A stretch of DNA of 64,000 bases from Cristatella mucedo. Taxonomy: Eukaryota; Bryozoa; Phylactolaemata; Cristatellidae. The stretch is from the NCBI GenBank assembly GCA_009760855.2, contig WPIO01000093.1:706001-770000 (forward strand), in the 5' to 3' direction. Below are positions 1 to 43,700 of the stretch, one piece after another; position 1 is the first letter of the stretch, and each line of letters begins with the position of its first letter. The notes beneath the pieces are model-generated. The model did not search any database. It saw nothing but the letters and a program-made list of their open reading frames with translations, and was not told the origin of the DNA. The translations under genes and the position numbers were made by a program.

Positions 1-1489
1 AACGAACGAAATTGTTATTGCTGTCAGCACAAAGGACGTTCACGAGAAACTTGCATCTTGTGCCCATAAGGTACCGAGAGCGTCAAACATAATGAGAATG
101 CTCTTTCTTTTAAGGACAAGGGCATAACCCCATAACAAGCATGGCGACAACATGTGGAATGGAGTTAAGACACAGGCCACTCTTAAAGTCGAAACAGATT
201 GTATATCCTTAGCAAGACAGCGAAATGTTCTGAGTTCAGGCTGAAGCTAACGACCATGCCCCAAGCTAAGATGATGAAAAACATGGCACTATTTCTGTTA
301 TGGTGATTGCTCAGTCGCATAGTAACGAGCAGCTACTAAGGGCAGTGGAGATACAGCAGGGCAATACGTAGGATAATATACCAAAATAAAGGATGCGTTG
401 ATAGAAAAGTGAAGGCAAGACAGAGTAGTACGATAAAGAAGTGGCACGAGGCAAAGAATACTGCTCTTAAGTCTACTCGCTGTACACATGCAACGCATGG
501 ATTAGGCAATAACTTGCCCAAGTGACTGCTAGGAATTGCAAGACAATAGGCGGACACGCGCACCTCCACATGCACCTCAGGTATAAGCAAATGATGATGC
601 ACTGGCTGCTTTATAAAAAACAAAAGGCAGCAGTAGTATGGCAGTAATCTACCCCTTATCTCGGTGTGTCGGGCTGAACTTGGTGCTAGTGCAGTGTGAA
701 AGCTGTTAGCCCAAGAAATAACGATGGTCAACGACAAGTACAAGATCAACGAAAATCAGCTATGCACTGCCCGACACGGTGCATCGCACGACTGCGACAA
801 AAAATAAAGAATGAACATCATCTAATGCACCAATTGACTAGAACGAGTGCAGTTTAAGTCTACGAGTTATCGGTAGCAGCTCGAGCACGAACGAAGTAGA
901 GGGTCAGCCATTGATGTCGATACCACTGTTGGACCTGCAACAAAGGCGGTTGCTGCTCTTAACACAGTAAGCCGAATTGTTAACACAAAAGAGAGTGCAG
1001 TTCACAGAGCAATAGCGTGAACCAGTGTGTGCAGTCTCATAGAGCTGCTTTCGACTGCGGTACATTGGCACAATATTTTAAAAATCGCGACGACGAGAAA
1101 GACTTACGTCCACCAGAACCATTTAGAGATTGCACAGGCAAGGCAAAGGCCTGGTGAGTGATTATTAGCATACAACTGACTGAGACACAATAGCAGCAGA
1201 CAAAGAAAAAGCCTCGTCTCTAAGTGATGACCACGCGAGTGCAACAACGACGCATGATAGGCTTGCATCGTCAGAATATTCGTGATAAACAAGTCTGTAT
1301 GCAGGTACACAGCAACAGCGTGAATCGGCATCTCACACAGCATGCAGTCCACGAAGCCTTCTCAGAGTGCACACTAGAAGAGCATCAGTAGATGAGCAGA
1401 ACTTGATAAAGACAAACAAAATGGTAGCACCCATGCAGAAGATCACGAGGCAGCAACTCAAATTTTTCTGTACTAATATACTAAGAAAT
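1..1489. other. Intergenic DNA, no gene recognised
   Basis: Beyond the TMEM245 3' side. Minus-strand open frames up to 137 codons show no domain, no splice-supported structure and no similarity I recognise. Confidence 0.5.
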
Positions 1490-1650
1490 AATATATACTA
1501 AGAAATAATAATAATGCACTTGATAAAGCACCCTCAGATAACTTAATCTCTTTCTAGGTGCTTTACATTTGCTGCAAAGGGAAATGCGATTGAATGGTTA
1601 GTAACGCCATGCTTGATAAACAACATGAATAACATGGTTAGGGGTCCAAG
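1490..1650 (-). mobile_element. L2-A 3' tail
   Basis: A short AAT run followed by the complement of the L2-A terminal hairpin (gcacttgataaagcaccctc...ggtgctttac) and part of the 3' UTR. It is a 5'-truncated insertion. Confidence 0.8.
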
Positions 1651-2159
1651 ATTATAGAAAATAAAGCTCCAGGATGTTCCATGACGCATACAGCAACGTG
1701 TATCCCATCGAAATAAGTAATTTTACCCAATTCGGTTAAAACAAGCAGAGTCAAACTCGGATTTCAAAATTCACTCCAATACGTGAAGTATTGGCCCAGT
1801 TATAGATTTTACAAGGCACAGATCTACACTTGAAATGAGACAGTTTAAAAGTCACAAGAATGTACCTCAACAAGCTTCACAAATGTACCTCAATCTGCCA
1901 AGTTCGACAAGTTGGGCTACAAGTCGCATATGACACAGAGATCGGTAAATTTGTTATTTGTAGATATGTTGCTTCGGTTTAAATCCTGGTTCCACGAGGT
2001 TTGCACATTCATTTTTGCTTTCATGTGGAAGTGTACCCGAGTGCTTCCTATCCCATTTCAAACATATTTGTCTTTTGAAAGGTACCCTCAATAAATATAT
2101 GATTATCAAACGAATTTTATAAATATTTTCTTGACATTCCCCCATAAGCATACATAAAA

Positions 2160-3118
2160 TGAGTCTCGCGGACCCACTAAATGCTGTGATAAATAGATGC
2201 GTTTTTAGCTTCTTTTTAAATGCCGTCTTGTCAGAGGATGTGGTAACACCAGTCCGAAGTAAGTTTCAGGCTTTGGGAGCATACGAACTACAGGCACGGT
2301 CTCCAAAGGATTTGAGGTTCGTACCAGGTATAAGTAGCCGATTGGATACGAAAAGCAGGTGGTACACTGCGCCACCTGGTGGGGAGTAGGTCTGACAGAT
2401 AGGCTGGTGCTAAAGAATGAAGGGATCTAAATGTTAGTTACAGAACCTTGAAGTTGATTCACTGCTTGCCTGGGAGCCAGTGCAGGTCAGCGAGAAGTTG
2501 CATGATGCGGCAACTGTGACGCTCACTACAGATAAGCTTAGCTGCAAGAGTTTTGCACCAACTGTAAGCGCCTGATAGCATAGGCCGGTAGACCAGCAAG
2601 CAGTCAGTTACAGAAATCAAGACGGGATGTCACAAACGCAAGGACCAATTTAGATGTGGTATCCCTGTCTAACCAAGCCCAAATTTTAGCAATATTAAGT
2701 AGGCAGGCTTGACTGTCGAGCTGGTGTGGACGCCTAATGAAATGTCACTTTGGAACAGAACACATAGATTTTGAGCAGATTCAACAAGAGATATACTGGC
2801 TGAGCCGATTTTGAGCGTTAGATTTTCCAATTATTGAATCACACTTGACTTGCTCACAACTAGAAAGTTAGTTTCATTATCATTAAATTTAAGAAAATTT
2901 GCTGTCATTCATGTGTGGATGTCATTAGTACATGCAGCAAGGAAGTTGAGAAAATTCGACGTGCTGAAGGGCTGGGAGGGATCAAAGCAAAGGTACAGCT
3001 GAGTGTCCTCTGCATAAAAGTGAAAGCCTAGATTGTACTTGGCAATCGCATCAGCAAGAGGGAGAGTATAAACTGTGAATAGAACCGGACTTAGCATTGA
3101 GCCCTGAGGTACATATAT
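2160..3118 (-). mobile_element. L2-A LINE fragment downstream of TMEM245
   Basis: Reverse complement matches 46810-47750, including a decayed YADD region at 2909-3097 ([20 protein letters not shown]) and the C-terminal domain. The 3' tail is missing on the left. Confidence 0.85.
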
Positions 3119-3420
3119 TTCAGTGGTTCCTCATGATCCAGGATGCCATTTGACCATTATAATCTTTTACTTAGCTGCTGAAAATGCCAACAAACCCATT
3201 ACTCTGAAGTGGATACATTTGCCCCATTCTCAATATTCATGCATAGATTTGGAGAAACTGCACAAATTCTACCATCTTGAAGATGCAGCTTTCATCCGTG
3301 GGCATGTGCGGACATATTGACTACATATTTCAGTGTTTACAAAGAAGAATGATAATAGCAAAAGAAATCTAATGACTGACTCACTTGATTATCTAAATGA
3401 AGTTGTAAGCACATTGTCAC

Positions 3421-3585
3421 TAGGTCTTAGCCGATCGGTAAGGTGCTTGGACTATCACAAGCCAAGGGCATGAGTTCAAATCATTCAGCAGGCAAAACTG
3501 TATTGCCCACAGCAAATTGCTTGCAAGCAGCCACGGCTCAGGTGCTGCTACATAAATGAGGCTAAGGATCAGCTGACGTTTATTT
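3421..3585 (+). mobile_element. tRNA-derived SINE (type 2), decayed
   Basis: A-box-like tagccgatcggtaaggtgct, B-box-like gggcatgagttcaaatc, then the type-2 body (caagcagccacggctcaggtgctgctacata) ending near aggatcagctgac. Confidence 0.6.
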
Positions 3586-4879
3586 TTTGTATGGCCAGAA
3601 CGAAACTAAAGGAAAAAGGAAATAGCATCACTATAAAGGCCTTTCAGTCACTCAAACAAAACTTGAATGTGACCGGCTGCACAATAAGAATGCTAAGAGT
3701 GACCATGGGAAACAGTCAATACCTTGCCGACAAAGCATGAAAATAAGCATAAACAGCCTTCTACCAGATCCTAAATAGCCGAACCCGAATATTGAGATCA
3801 CAAAGCCAAGAAGATGCTGACAACAGATAAATTGATGCAGTAGATGACAGCAAGGCAGGTAATCCCTACCCCGTGCCTTGCGTGGCACTGGTTAGAGTAT
3901 CCGAAACGGGGAGCACGCATGTCTGATTTGTTGAGACGACGGTTGTACTTAAGGTTGAAATAAAAAAAGCGGACTTGTGTTTTTCCTTTCACCACGATTG
4001 CACACAAAACTTCAGCACATCAGTTTATATAGTAACCAGGGCCAGTATTTCGCAGGCCAGGGATGAACATTAAGCAGATGAAAGGTGCAGGTGCCCCTAG
4101 TTACCATCGCATCGAACTATTGCATCGACTGGACAACGCAAGGATTCACATTCTCTTTCATCATGCACGTGCTGAGGTAGTAAACTGTAAACAGGTAGAG
4201 GTAGTTAACATTTCGGCTCATTTAGGAAAGCGAATCATCCTAAATGCACGTCTCGTACATAAAATCGTTAGCATTTCATGGTGTGGGATCGAGCTGCCCC
4301 GGACAAAAACCCATCGAATGAGGGGGAGAGGTGGCACTAAGCAAACAGAAAGCAGTGAGAAATAAGGCAGATCAAGCAAGCGCTAGGCAGCCAGACACTG
4401 CAGCTACGTCAAACGAGTGTTTACAATTTGCATCCGACTCGGCTAGGTATTCGATCACAGGTTGTATGGCAAAGTGGTAAAAAAGGAAGCAAACGTGAAA
4501 GCCAGAGTTTTTGCATTCGGATGAAGACAGGCAGGTCAGTGGAACCTGTTTAGACTAAGAAGGCGTGGCTGCTTCGTGCTGACTTTGCCAGTGCCAAGAG
4601 CTATCTCACTAGACAATAAAGCACGTTAGAAAGTTGGCTGCAGGCTGATCTGCTACCTGAGAACAGAACTAGTTAAACACTTCTAGGAGCACAGCCGACA
4701 GCAGAAAAGAAACTGCTATGAATGACTGGTGCTGACGCTAAACTAAGAAGTAGATTCGTCTATCAGCTTTACACTAAACTGAGCAGACAGTGTCCATTTA
4801 AAGGTAGCTTTTACTCAGACAATGTTTGTTTATGTAAAAATAGCTTCAGCAAGTCAACTAGAGCCCGTGGTTCAAGCTA
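3586..4879. other. TMEM245 3' flank, nothing clear
   Basis: Possible 3' UTR or intergenic DNA. An acceptor-like tract with CTCCTAG ends at about 4687 on the minus strand and would complete an alternative tiny last exon (see findings). No other gene is seen. Confidence 0.4.
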
Positions 4880-4960
4880 CCTTATATAAAAATATAATTA
4901 ATTTATATAGCACCCCAAGAGAACTTAATCTCTATTCAGGCGCTTCACATATGCCTCGGG
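4880..4960 (-). mobile_element. L2/SINE-type 3' tail after the TMEM245 stop
   Basis: Reverse strand shows a GAAGCGCCTGAATAGAGATT...AGTTCTCTTGGGGTGC hairpin and an AT-rich end. It lies about 100-170 bp beyond the TMEM245 stop, so probably inside its 3' UTR. Confidence 0.55.
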
Positions 4961-5053
4961 ACCTTAACAGTTGAACCCAACCACTGCAGGCCAGGGGATT
5001 CCAGTGCTACTGAGAGCAGCAAGGTTCATCTCTCAGTGTGGAAAGGCTTGGAC

Positions 5054-35459
<30,406 letters not shown>

Positions 35460-36954
35460 GGGATCGCATGCGCCTACCGGATGACAAGCGCCATTCAGAA
35501 TTGTACTGGCCAGCAAGCAGGCCTAAGGTCAGGGTTTCGCCGCAGGGATTCCCTCCTCCCGCTTCTTACCATCCGGAGGTGCGTTTTAATGAGCAGCCTT
35601 CGTCGCGCAGCGGACGAGTTCTTTGTAGCCCCGTCGGCTATTTTTCGGCGGTTGCCTTGCGAATATCGTCGAGCTGTGACATGAATGCGGGAATCGAGAA
35701 ATCTATTTGTACCTTTAACGAGGCAGTATAACGATATAACCTAACGGCCACGCGTTTATCCGTGCTGTCGCGTGCAGAATTCGGCGAGATACCGTCCTAG
35801 CCATGCATATACAGGCGTGACGTTTTCTCGTAGCTTACCGAAAGCCATTTTTGTGGAGTTATCGTCTTTAATGTGCATGCTCAAGAACTTCTCCGGTGGC
35901 ATTTCGCAGCGCCGCGTCACCCTTCAAGCGCATCCGGGCTGAACTGTCGCCGCGCAGGCAGACGCCCAGCGAACGAAGGGAGCTTGGAGGTCGGTTAGCG
36001 AAGGCCGAGCCGCGCTTGTTCCGGGAGGCGGCGATCCTCGCGGCAGCCGTATTTCCAGCCTCACTGGGGTTTGAGAGGAGGGGCCGGGCCGGTGCGGCAC
36101 TCTCGGCAATCACGAAAGCAATTTGAACTATGCAGACGTGTCCCTCAAGGGGTGGGCTGGTTATGCACTGTAAGGACACGTGTCTCGACTAGTTTTGTGT
36201 ACGCCAGGCAGGCGCGACTCGTGCGTGCTTCTTAACTCGACTAGGCTTTCAGTCCTGACCCTAGGAAACTAGCATTAAAGGGAGCCGAGAGGTCTCCAGA
36301 TTATCGCGGACAGTCTCGGCGCTTGTTTTCAGGAGCCGCAGCTAAACTGCCGTCCGGAACGCTTCTTTGGAGCCCATAGCGACTGAGAAATTTGGTTCGT
36401 GGAAAGCGTCAGTTTGCAGCCATTAACTGGACGCTAATATCTCGGTCTACGCTGCCTAGCATGCGATTCAGCCGTTCTGGTGGGTGAGAGGGGCCGCGAC
36501 TAGTTATTTCATGCATAATTTTAGCAGGCGTGAGCACATAATGCACAACTCATGCGGGCAGACCGAGTACTGTGGGGAGCAGATGGGTTTTAGTTTCTTT
36601 TTAAATGTCACATTTTCATGACGTAGACTTGACATATGTAACTAGAGGCAAAGTTATACCGCGATTGGGATCACTAAACCGCTGGATGACGTTGTGATGA
36701 GCGTGCGGACAGGAAAGTGACCCCGGGTTTCTCCTAACCCAAGAATTATCTGCGGTCTCAATTCGCTCACTGGGTGTTATCTTGGGCTTCGGTCGCTTTC
36801 AGGTGTGACAGCCCTTACACGATTGGTATTGTGAAGGCTTTTTTTAACATGTCCGGATGGTGAGCGATGTGGGTTGCCAGTGTATAAGGTAGAGCCGACC
36901 AGGTTGCATAAGAAAGAGTGGCTGAGATTGTATGGTATATATCCTATCGTCCTT

Positions 36955-37265
36955 TGCTGAGGCTGCGAGACGACGTTTGCTCACAGTCAGCGGACACTGC
37001 TCGATTCTTACACAAAGATATCTCTCTGGCTACTTACTCTGCCAGATATTCTCCAGCCATCCATTGCAGCCACCTCCACGCTGCTGACTTCTTCGACTGT
37101 GCTTTTGACTTAGCAATTACTCTCTCTTACTCTTTGTTGTGTGAGATTAGGTCTGGTGGCTATTGGTTGGCACCGAAAACCGCTCTGGCTTTGAGCGCTA
37201 CCGAAACCACCCACTTACTCTTTGCGACTCTCCGGCATTACATGCAAAGATACGCTACTGGCTCT
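36955..37265 (+). mobile_element. L2-B-like 3' fragment upstream of TMEM245
   Basis: Part of a 120-codon open frame here. The DNA follows the L2-B 3' region (compare 48595-48770), with about one base in four changed, so the frame is not taken as a gene. Confidence 0.55.
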
Positions 37266-37489
37266 GAGGTTAGGCGATAGAGCCAACTTGAAGCCGATCC
37301 GTTAAAGTCGCGAAATTTCGCTCCCTATGCAGAGCAGCGAGGTAGAGTTGAAATTTAGTGACACCCTGCCAATGAGCAACTCCTACGTGCTATGATGCTG
37401 GTCGATCTGAGAGGTCAAGCAGCATTACAGCGCTGCACTTGAATTGGTTGCGGAGCAACCCCGAGGAGCAGGTCTCGAGCGATCAAATG

Positions 37490-37620
37490 TAATACAACTC
37501 CACTTGTAACTCCACAAAGCCCCAAAGACTGGGTTAATGTTACGCAGCATAGTTTTCTATAGCGAACTCAAAGCCTAAACCGCTTTTGGTACGCAAGCAG
37601 CTCGTTGCATTAGAACCTCA
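37490..37620 (-). mobile_element. L2-B 3' terminal fragment
   Basis: Complement of the family's last bases (ctccacaaagcc...agactgggt...gcgaactcaaagcc). Confidence 0.65.
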
Positions 37621-37624
37621 CGTT

Positions 37625-37860
37625 GGAAGCAATAATAATAATAATAGTAACAATACATTTGATATAGCGCCCTCAGAGAACTCAATCTCTTTCTAGGAAC
37701 TTTACCGATGCTATATAGAAATAATTACCAATGATTGGAGGTAATGTTCACAAGCAGCAGGCATAGTATAAGCAGGTACATGCACACGAAGGACGAATCA
37801 CCAAGACCCACCAAATGCTGTAATAAACAGGTGTGTTTTGGGTAGCGTTTAGGTTATCTT
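37625..37860 (-). mobile_element. L2-A 3' tail
   Basis: AAT/AGT run, complement of the terminal hairpin and 3' UTR, next to an L2-B terminal fragment. Confidence 0.75.
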
Positions 37861-37882
37861 AGGGAGCTATGGAAGTATAATG

Positions 37883-37888
<6 letters not shown>

Positions 37889-37980
<92 letters not shown>

Positions 37981-37982
37981 CA
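37889..37982. repeat. Compound (TA)n-(TG)n-(TA)n microsatellite
   Basis: About 26 bp of TA, about 52 bp of TG and a second TA run. The (CV)n frame here is an artefact. Confidence 0.95.
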
Positions 37983-38202
37983 CATCTGTGCCAGGTCAGA
38001 AACTGCTCAAACCTCTATGAGGGATGAAGGCTGTCTTTCTTATAGGCAAAGAGAAGACAGTACAAAGCAGGGCAAACAAGCAGCAGAGCCAGCAAAAAGC
38101 ACGATGGTGATTTTGAACAAAAGTCATTGACTAGCTGCCAGCCGAAGCAGTGAAATATATATTGCACTAAACCTACTGACTCTTGTCTCAAGCCCACGAG
38201 TT

Positions 38203-38320
38203 ATAATAATAATAATAATAATAATAATTCACTTGATAAAGCGCCCTCAGAGAACTTAATCTCTCTCTAGGCGCTTTACATTTGCTGTAAAGTGAAATGC
38301 AATTGAATGGTAAGTAATAC
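38203..38320 (-). mobile_element. L2-A 3' tail
   Basis: (AAT)n then the complement of the hairpin and 3' UTR start. It is inverted relative to the copy at 38690-38955. Confidence 0.82.
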
Positions 38321-38689
38321 TGAACTTCAAAGCTTTCATCACGTTTTATTCGCTTGTGAAAACTTTCTGCCTTTATCATTAGATTGATCACAATATACTC
38401 ATGCACTTGCTTTAGCTTGCTGAAGAGCATCAGAAAAAATTCTGCAACAGTCCAAAGGGGTCGCAAACTTAATCATGGGCTCATAACGGTTTGTGTACAT
38501 CTAGCCAAGCTGCCTATTGTGGAATCATTACGGAATAATGTCATCAATATACAGTAACTTAATTACATTAAGAGCATAAATAGAGGTCTTCACCATCTGC
38601 TACATAAATAGATTTGGATAGATTTTGAAATATCACTTTACATTGATATTTTTTCTAGAGGTTGCAATCGTGGTTAAAATCCTGAGATT

Positions 38690-38955
38690 GGTAAGGCATC
38701 TTCTCGTTCTCGCTGGGAGTCTAGTTGTGCCTATGCGTGCTGACACTGTGCATGGTGTCACTAACCACACTTGCATGCTGACCCTGTACATGTCAACCCT
38801 AACCATGTTATTCATGATCTTTATCAAGCACGATACCTTTCACCATTCGACCGTGTTTCCTTTGCAGCAAATGTATAGCGCCTAGAAAGAGATTAGGTTC
38901 TCCGAGGGTGTTTTATCAAGCGCATTATTATTATTATTATTATTATTATTACCTA
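38690..38955 (+). mobile_element. L2-A 3' UTR and tail
   Basis: Full 3' UTR, hairpin with a G-U-rich right arm, and a long ATT run at about 38926-38952. Confidence 0.85.
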
Positions 38956-39884
38956 TAAAAACTTTAGTCCGGTGAATTTAGAAATAATCCAAGACTTGAA
39001 CAAAATTTTTTGTCAATGCGTTTGACGGGTCACATTTTCTCCGTAGCAGAAACTTAATTTGGCCGCAGTTATCAAGCGCTAAATGGCGCTCTTGGCCTAG
39101 CAAGCATCAATTTAAAGTGCTTATCGGTAGCGACGGTGTGGGCATAGATACTGGGTTCAGTCGCTATTTTCGCACTTAAACGTTCAGACGCTGCAGCAGT
39201 TGAACTTCTCCGTTTGTGTAATAGTAGAAATTCTCTCGGAGCAACCTAAGAAGGACTTACAATCACCGAGCAGTCTCTCAGTTTCGCTTTCGTGCCTCGA
39301 TCGAATGGAGCAGCTTCTTACTTCTGGCTTAGCGAGAATTTTGGCACATCGCTATAGCTCTACGTTTAGGGACGTGGCACGATATCAACGCCTGCTCTAT
39401 AAAATGCTCTCGAAAAGACTTGGTCTCCTCTGTGAAAAAAAGTTGCCTTTTAACGTTCTGGGCGAGCCTGAAGCTCTGAGCGAACGGCTCACCGCCCGAA
39501 AGCTTCTTTAGAACCGATACCCACATAAGAAAAGAAATTGTTTACCCGTCAGGAAAGCCAGAAGTTTTTTTCAGAAAGGTTCGAATGGCCTCTTTAGACC
39601 TGTTTAGAACGAATAAGGTCTCTCAAAAATCTAAAAAAAAAGAAAAAGATCAACCCCTCTCATACGTCCTCCCGGGAAAATTACCCCGAATGTTTACGAC
39701 GGAAGTCTGTCCGACGTGGCGGCCTTTGTAGCCCTGTATGACATATCCCGAGCTAACGCCCTGAGCAGAATCACCTTGAAGTTGCCTGCCGAAGGAGCTA
39801 CCAAGCAAGCCTTCAAAATGCCTCTAAGCCTGGTAGTCCCTCCCTGAAACCCTTTAGCGACTCGTAAACGGCAACCGCATAGCA
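38956..39884. other. Spacer DNA, unidentified
   Basis: A 103-codon plus-strand frame (39200-39511) with Leu-rich helical-looking text and no recognised family. Its right edge at about 39885 coincides with the abrupt loss of the L2-B 3' end. Confidence 0.35.
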
Positions 39885-41290
39885 AAACGCATAGCAGAGT
39901 TAGGAGAGCAGTTGAGGTAGTGAGTAGCATAGAAGTAGCAGCTCAAGACCGCTGAAAAAGATGTGCCATAGTCAGCAGTTGGAGAGTAGATGTCGTTGCG
40001 TAAGAATTGTGGAGGCGAGTTCCCCAGTCTAGGACCTGCAGAGCTAAAGCTTCTGTCGCCAACTGTCTTTAAGCGGAGGAATGGGACAGCTAATTTATTG
40101 TCCACACAGGACCTGAGGGCGCGAACAGGCTGAAACTGATGCAGCAGTTCAGTTAGGTACGAAGGAGCCAAGCCGTGGCGGGCCTTGTGGGTCAGCGTAA
40201 GAACTTTGCTCTGTATCCTTTGCTCAACCGGCCACCATTCTAGCTCTTTCAGCAAAGGAGACACGTGCTCAAACCGCTGGGACTTGAAGACCAGCCTTGC
40301 AGCCATATTAATAGTCCGCTGTAGTGGCATAATAGCTTTCTTTGGTAGCCCAGCCAAAAGGGAATTACAATAATCAAGCCGAGACAGAACTAAAGAGCTA
40401 GTTAAATTTTTTACAAGCCACTTTGGGAGACAGCTTCTAATCTCGGATAGGGATCGGATGTGATGGCTAGCTGTAGAGGCAGTCTTCTGAATGAAACTTT
40501 TGAAATTGAGGCAGCTGTCAAACACGACGCCTAGATTACGAGCACGAGGTGAAGGTCGCACAATAGCATCACCTATTAGAACAGCAAAGCCTTTTAATTC
40601 AGCTACACGCTTAGGGTGTCCTATGAGAAGCAGTTCGGTTTTATCGTCATTTAATTTCAGGAAGTTTTCCGACATCCAGGATCGAATATCGGCAAGGCAA
40701 GCATTCAGTTTCTCAGTTGCTGCAGCAGATTCCGACGGTTTAAATGACAAATACAGCTGAGTATCGTCAGCATAGAAGTGATATCCTATTCCATGGGCCT
40801 TAATCACTTTTCCCAGAGGTTGCGTATAAATGGAGAACAGCAAGGGACCAAGTACAGACCCTTGAGGGACTCCACAGGTGACCCTTCTCAGGTCTGAGAC
40901 CTGACCCCCACACGACACGGATTGAACACGATCAGACAAGTATGATTTAAACCACGCCAGTGCTTCGTCTGCCAGACCAATCGTTGTTCTCAATCGTTCA
41001 AGCAGAACTTCGTGATCAATGGTGTCGAAGGCAGCTGACAGATCTAGCAAAGCTAGAGCAGTGACATTCCCGTCGTCGTTGCCACGTAGAATGTCATTGT
41101 TAACACGGAGGAGAGCAATTTCAGTGGAGTGCTGCCTCTTGAACTCTGATTGAAATGTTTCTGACATTTCATTCTTTTCAATATGTTCAACTAGCTGCTT
41201 AGCAACAATTTTTTCAAGAATCTTCGACAAGAAAATAAGAAGTGAAACTGTGTGATAGTTTGCAAGGACCTCTGTATCTAATCCTAACCT
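39885..41290 (-). mobile_element. L2-B LINE with a 458-codon open RT frame
   Basis: The frame at 39854-41230 has [71 protein letters not shown], and the C-terminal region that ends [13 protein letters not shown]. It is 5'-truncated just upstream of SLLIFLSKILEKIV. The left (3') end stops abruptly at about 39885 compared with the copy at 15660-15970, so the normal 3' end is missing. It is the best-preserved frame of this family in the window, and lies in the spacer between the two genes. Confidence 0.92.
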
Positions 41291-41599
41291 TCCAAGTTAA
41301 CTTAATAAACCGCATCTTCATGAGCCGTCTTGATCCGTGGGCGACTGCCCGCACAAACTTAACAGAACTACTGGAATAGTTTCAGCTTCTGTGCATTTTC
41401 ACGTCCTACATGGAAGGTGACTGTGCTGTTTGTATCCTCCTTGTTTAGGCCGCTGGTAACAGAGGTTTATGCTACGTTTTTCAATCAAAACTCAGACTCT
41501 CAGACCTCAGCAGACGAGTCCGCTTCCCGCCGGCAGGTTTCGCTCTGAATTTCGAGCCCCGAGCAGAATGCCACATGCCTAACAATTGCACCTGTTCGA

Positions 41600-41935
41600 G
41601 ACCTTTTCGCCCAATCCTTACTCACTTCCAACTTGCGTGACGACATCCTCTGATTTGGCCACGTTTAAAAAAAAAGTTAAAACACATCTACTTATTGCAG
41701 CAGTTAGTGGGTTCATGCGATTCTTCTTTTACGTGCTTATGCGTGCTGACACCGTGTGTGCTGCCACTAACGATACTTGCATGCTTACCCTATCCATGCA
41801 ATCCCTAACCATGTTATTCTTGTTTATTGAGCATGCAACTACTAACAATTCGATCTCGCTTCCTTTGCAGCAAATGTAAAGTGATTTGAGTTCTCTTAGG
41901 TCGCTTTAACAAATGTATAACTATTATTAATGAGG
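41600..41935 (+). mobile_element. L2-A C-terminal end and 3' UTR
   Basis: LPTCVTTSSDLATFKKKVKT preserves the end of the ORF, then the 3' UTR and a shortened hairpin. Confidence 0.8.
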
Positions 41936-42842
41936 GATAATTTGCTAATTTGCACTTGTAGCTGTACTTAACCTGTCGCCACCAGTGAAAACATAACGTA
42001 TCTCCAGGGAACCACCGAGATTTCCGATATGGGCTACCTCGCTTAGGAACTCAAGTGAATAAAACTATTAAATACGAATCAGGTACGTAGTTGGCTGTAG
42101 CAGCCTGTGGGAGTCGCAGATTCAAGACATTTCTTCAAAAGGAGCACCTTGTTTTATTTCGGAGTTAAAGAGGCTGTTTGGGTGGCAAGCCTCGTTCACC
42201 CGCGTTTGTCAACGGTTTCCAGATTGGCTTCAATGTTATTTAAGGGGCGGTTACATTTTTACAGTTCTTGGGATTTTTGCGAGTTTCTGGAGAATAACTT
42301 TAAACAGGTTGAAAACTGCTGACAAGCGCGCCGAAGGTGCGTTTCTCAGCAGCTTTAGAGCCGCGGGTGCTCTGAGAGCCCTCGGCTCTCCAAATAGGGG
42401 TACACAATAATTTGTTTTAGCGTAGAGAAGCAGACATCCTGGTAACGCATCTTCGGCATGAGGCTAAAAGCATTCCAAAATTTCTATAAAGTTAAAGGAA
42501 TATCGAAATTGAACTGCTAAAATAAAAGTGAGAGTTTGAACAACCATAAAGTGTGAGCTAAAGAGCGTTGGATGCAGATTTTGAAAAAGTCCTCTATCAT
42601 TTGCCACGCCCCCTATAGATCGAGGTTCGGGTCCCCGACTTAAATCCTTGCTGCGCCCATTCTCCATTCATTTCTCGTTGTTATTGAAAGGGGTTAATGG
42701 AGAATATTCCAACGCTGCTTCTGCTGCTACAGTTAGGCCTAATGGCTCATGCTGCAAAGAAAAACGAAAAGATAGCTGTTAAGTTTTCTGCAGCCACCAT
42801 CGCCTCCGAACGCTGAAACAACCAAGGTTGACTTATGTTAAT
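41936..42842. other. Spacer DNA, no gene recognised
   Basis: Short frames only. The stretch 41291-41599 and 43701-44399 are similarly empty apart from moderately GC-rich patches near 44040-44400. Confidence 0.4.
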
Positions 42843-43700
42843 AATAGTAAAACTAATAATAGTAATACATTTGATAAAACGCCCTCAGATATATCAATCT
42901 ATTTCTAGGCACTTTACATTTTCTGCAAAGGAAGCACAATCGAATGGTTGGTGGTAGCATATGCTCAATAAACAACACGAACAACATGCAGAGGGATGAC
43001 ATGCACAGGATCAGCATGCAAGTGTGGTTAGTGGCAGCATGCAGCAGTGTCAGCACGCATGAGCACATAAAGGACGAATCACAGGGACTCACTAAATACT
43101 GTGACGAATAGGTGCGTTTTTAGTTTCTTTTAAATGCATTCAAGTCAGGAGATATCGTGACGCAGGTCGGGAGTAAGTTCCAGGCTTTGGGAGCATACAA
43201 ACTACAGGCATGGTCTCCAAAGGACTTGAGATTTGTACGAGGTATAGGTAACCAGTTTGATTCCGAAAAGCCGGTGGTACGATGGTTAGCCTTGTGAGGC
43301 ACTAGATCTTATAAGTAGGCTGGAGCCAAAGAATGAAGCGACCTAGAAGTGAGTGACAAAACCTTGAAGTCGATGCGTTGCTTGACCGAGAGCCCGTGCA
43401 GGTCGGCGAGAAGTAGCACGATGTGGCCACTGCGACGCTCACTACAGACAAGCCAAGTTCGGAGCTTTGCGCCAGCTATAAGCGCCTGACTGAACATTCT
43501 GGTAGGCCAGCAAGCAGTAAGTTCCAGAAGTCAAGAATGTCAAGAAATCAAGATGTCAGAAGTCAAGATGTCAAAAATGCATGGACTAATTTAGATGTGG
43601 TATCTCTACTTAAACATGCCTGAATTTTAATAATCTCATGTAGCTGAAAGTAGGCAGACGTTACTGTGGATCTGATGCGATCGTCTGTTAACCGAGTAAA
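42843..43700 (-). mobile_element. L2-A LINE 3' part, minus strand, in the spacer
   Basis: AAT-type tail at the left, terminal hairpin, 3' UTR, then decayed C-terminal coding ([40 protein letters not shown]). Colinear in reverse with 47200-47980. Confidence 0.85.

Noticed and set aside
36918..37280. 120-codon plus-strand open frame upstream of TMEM245.
   Set aside because: Most of it follows a decayed L2-B 3' region, so it is chance coding in repeat DNA.
39200..39511. A possible small gene (103 codons) in the spacer.
   Set aside because: No family recognised, no splice or regulatory support, and it borders rearranged repeat DNA. It is listed only as unidentified.
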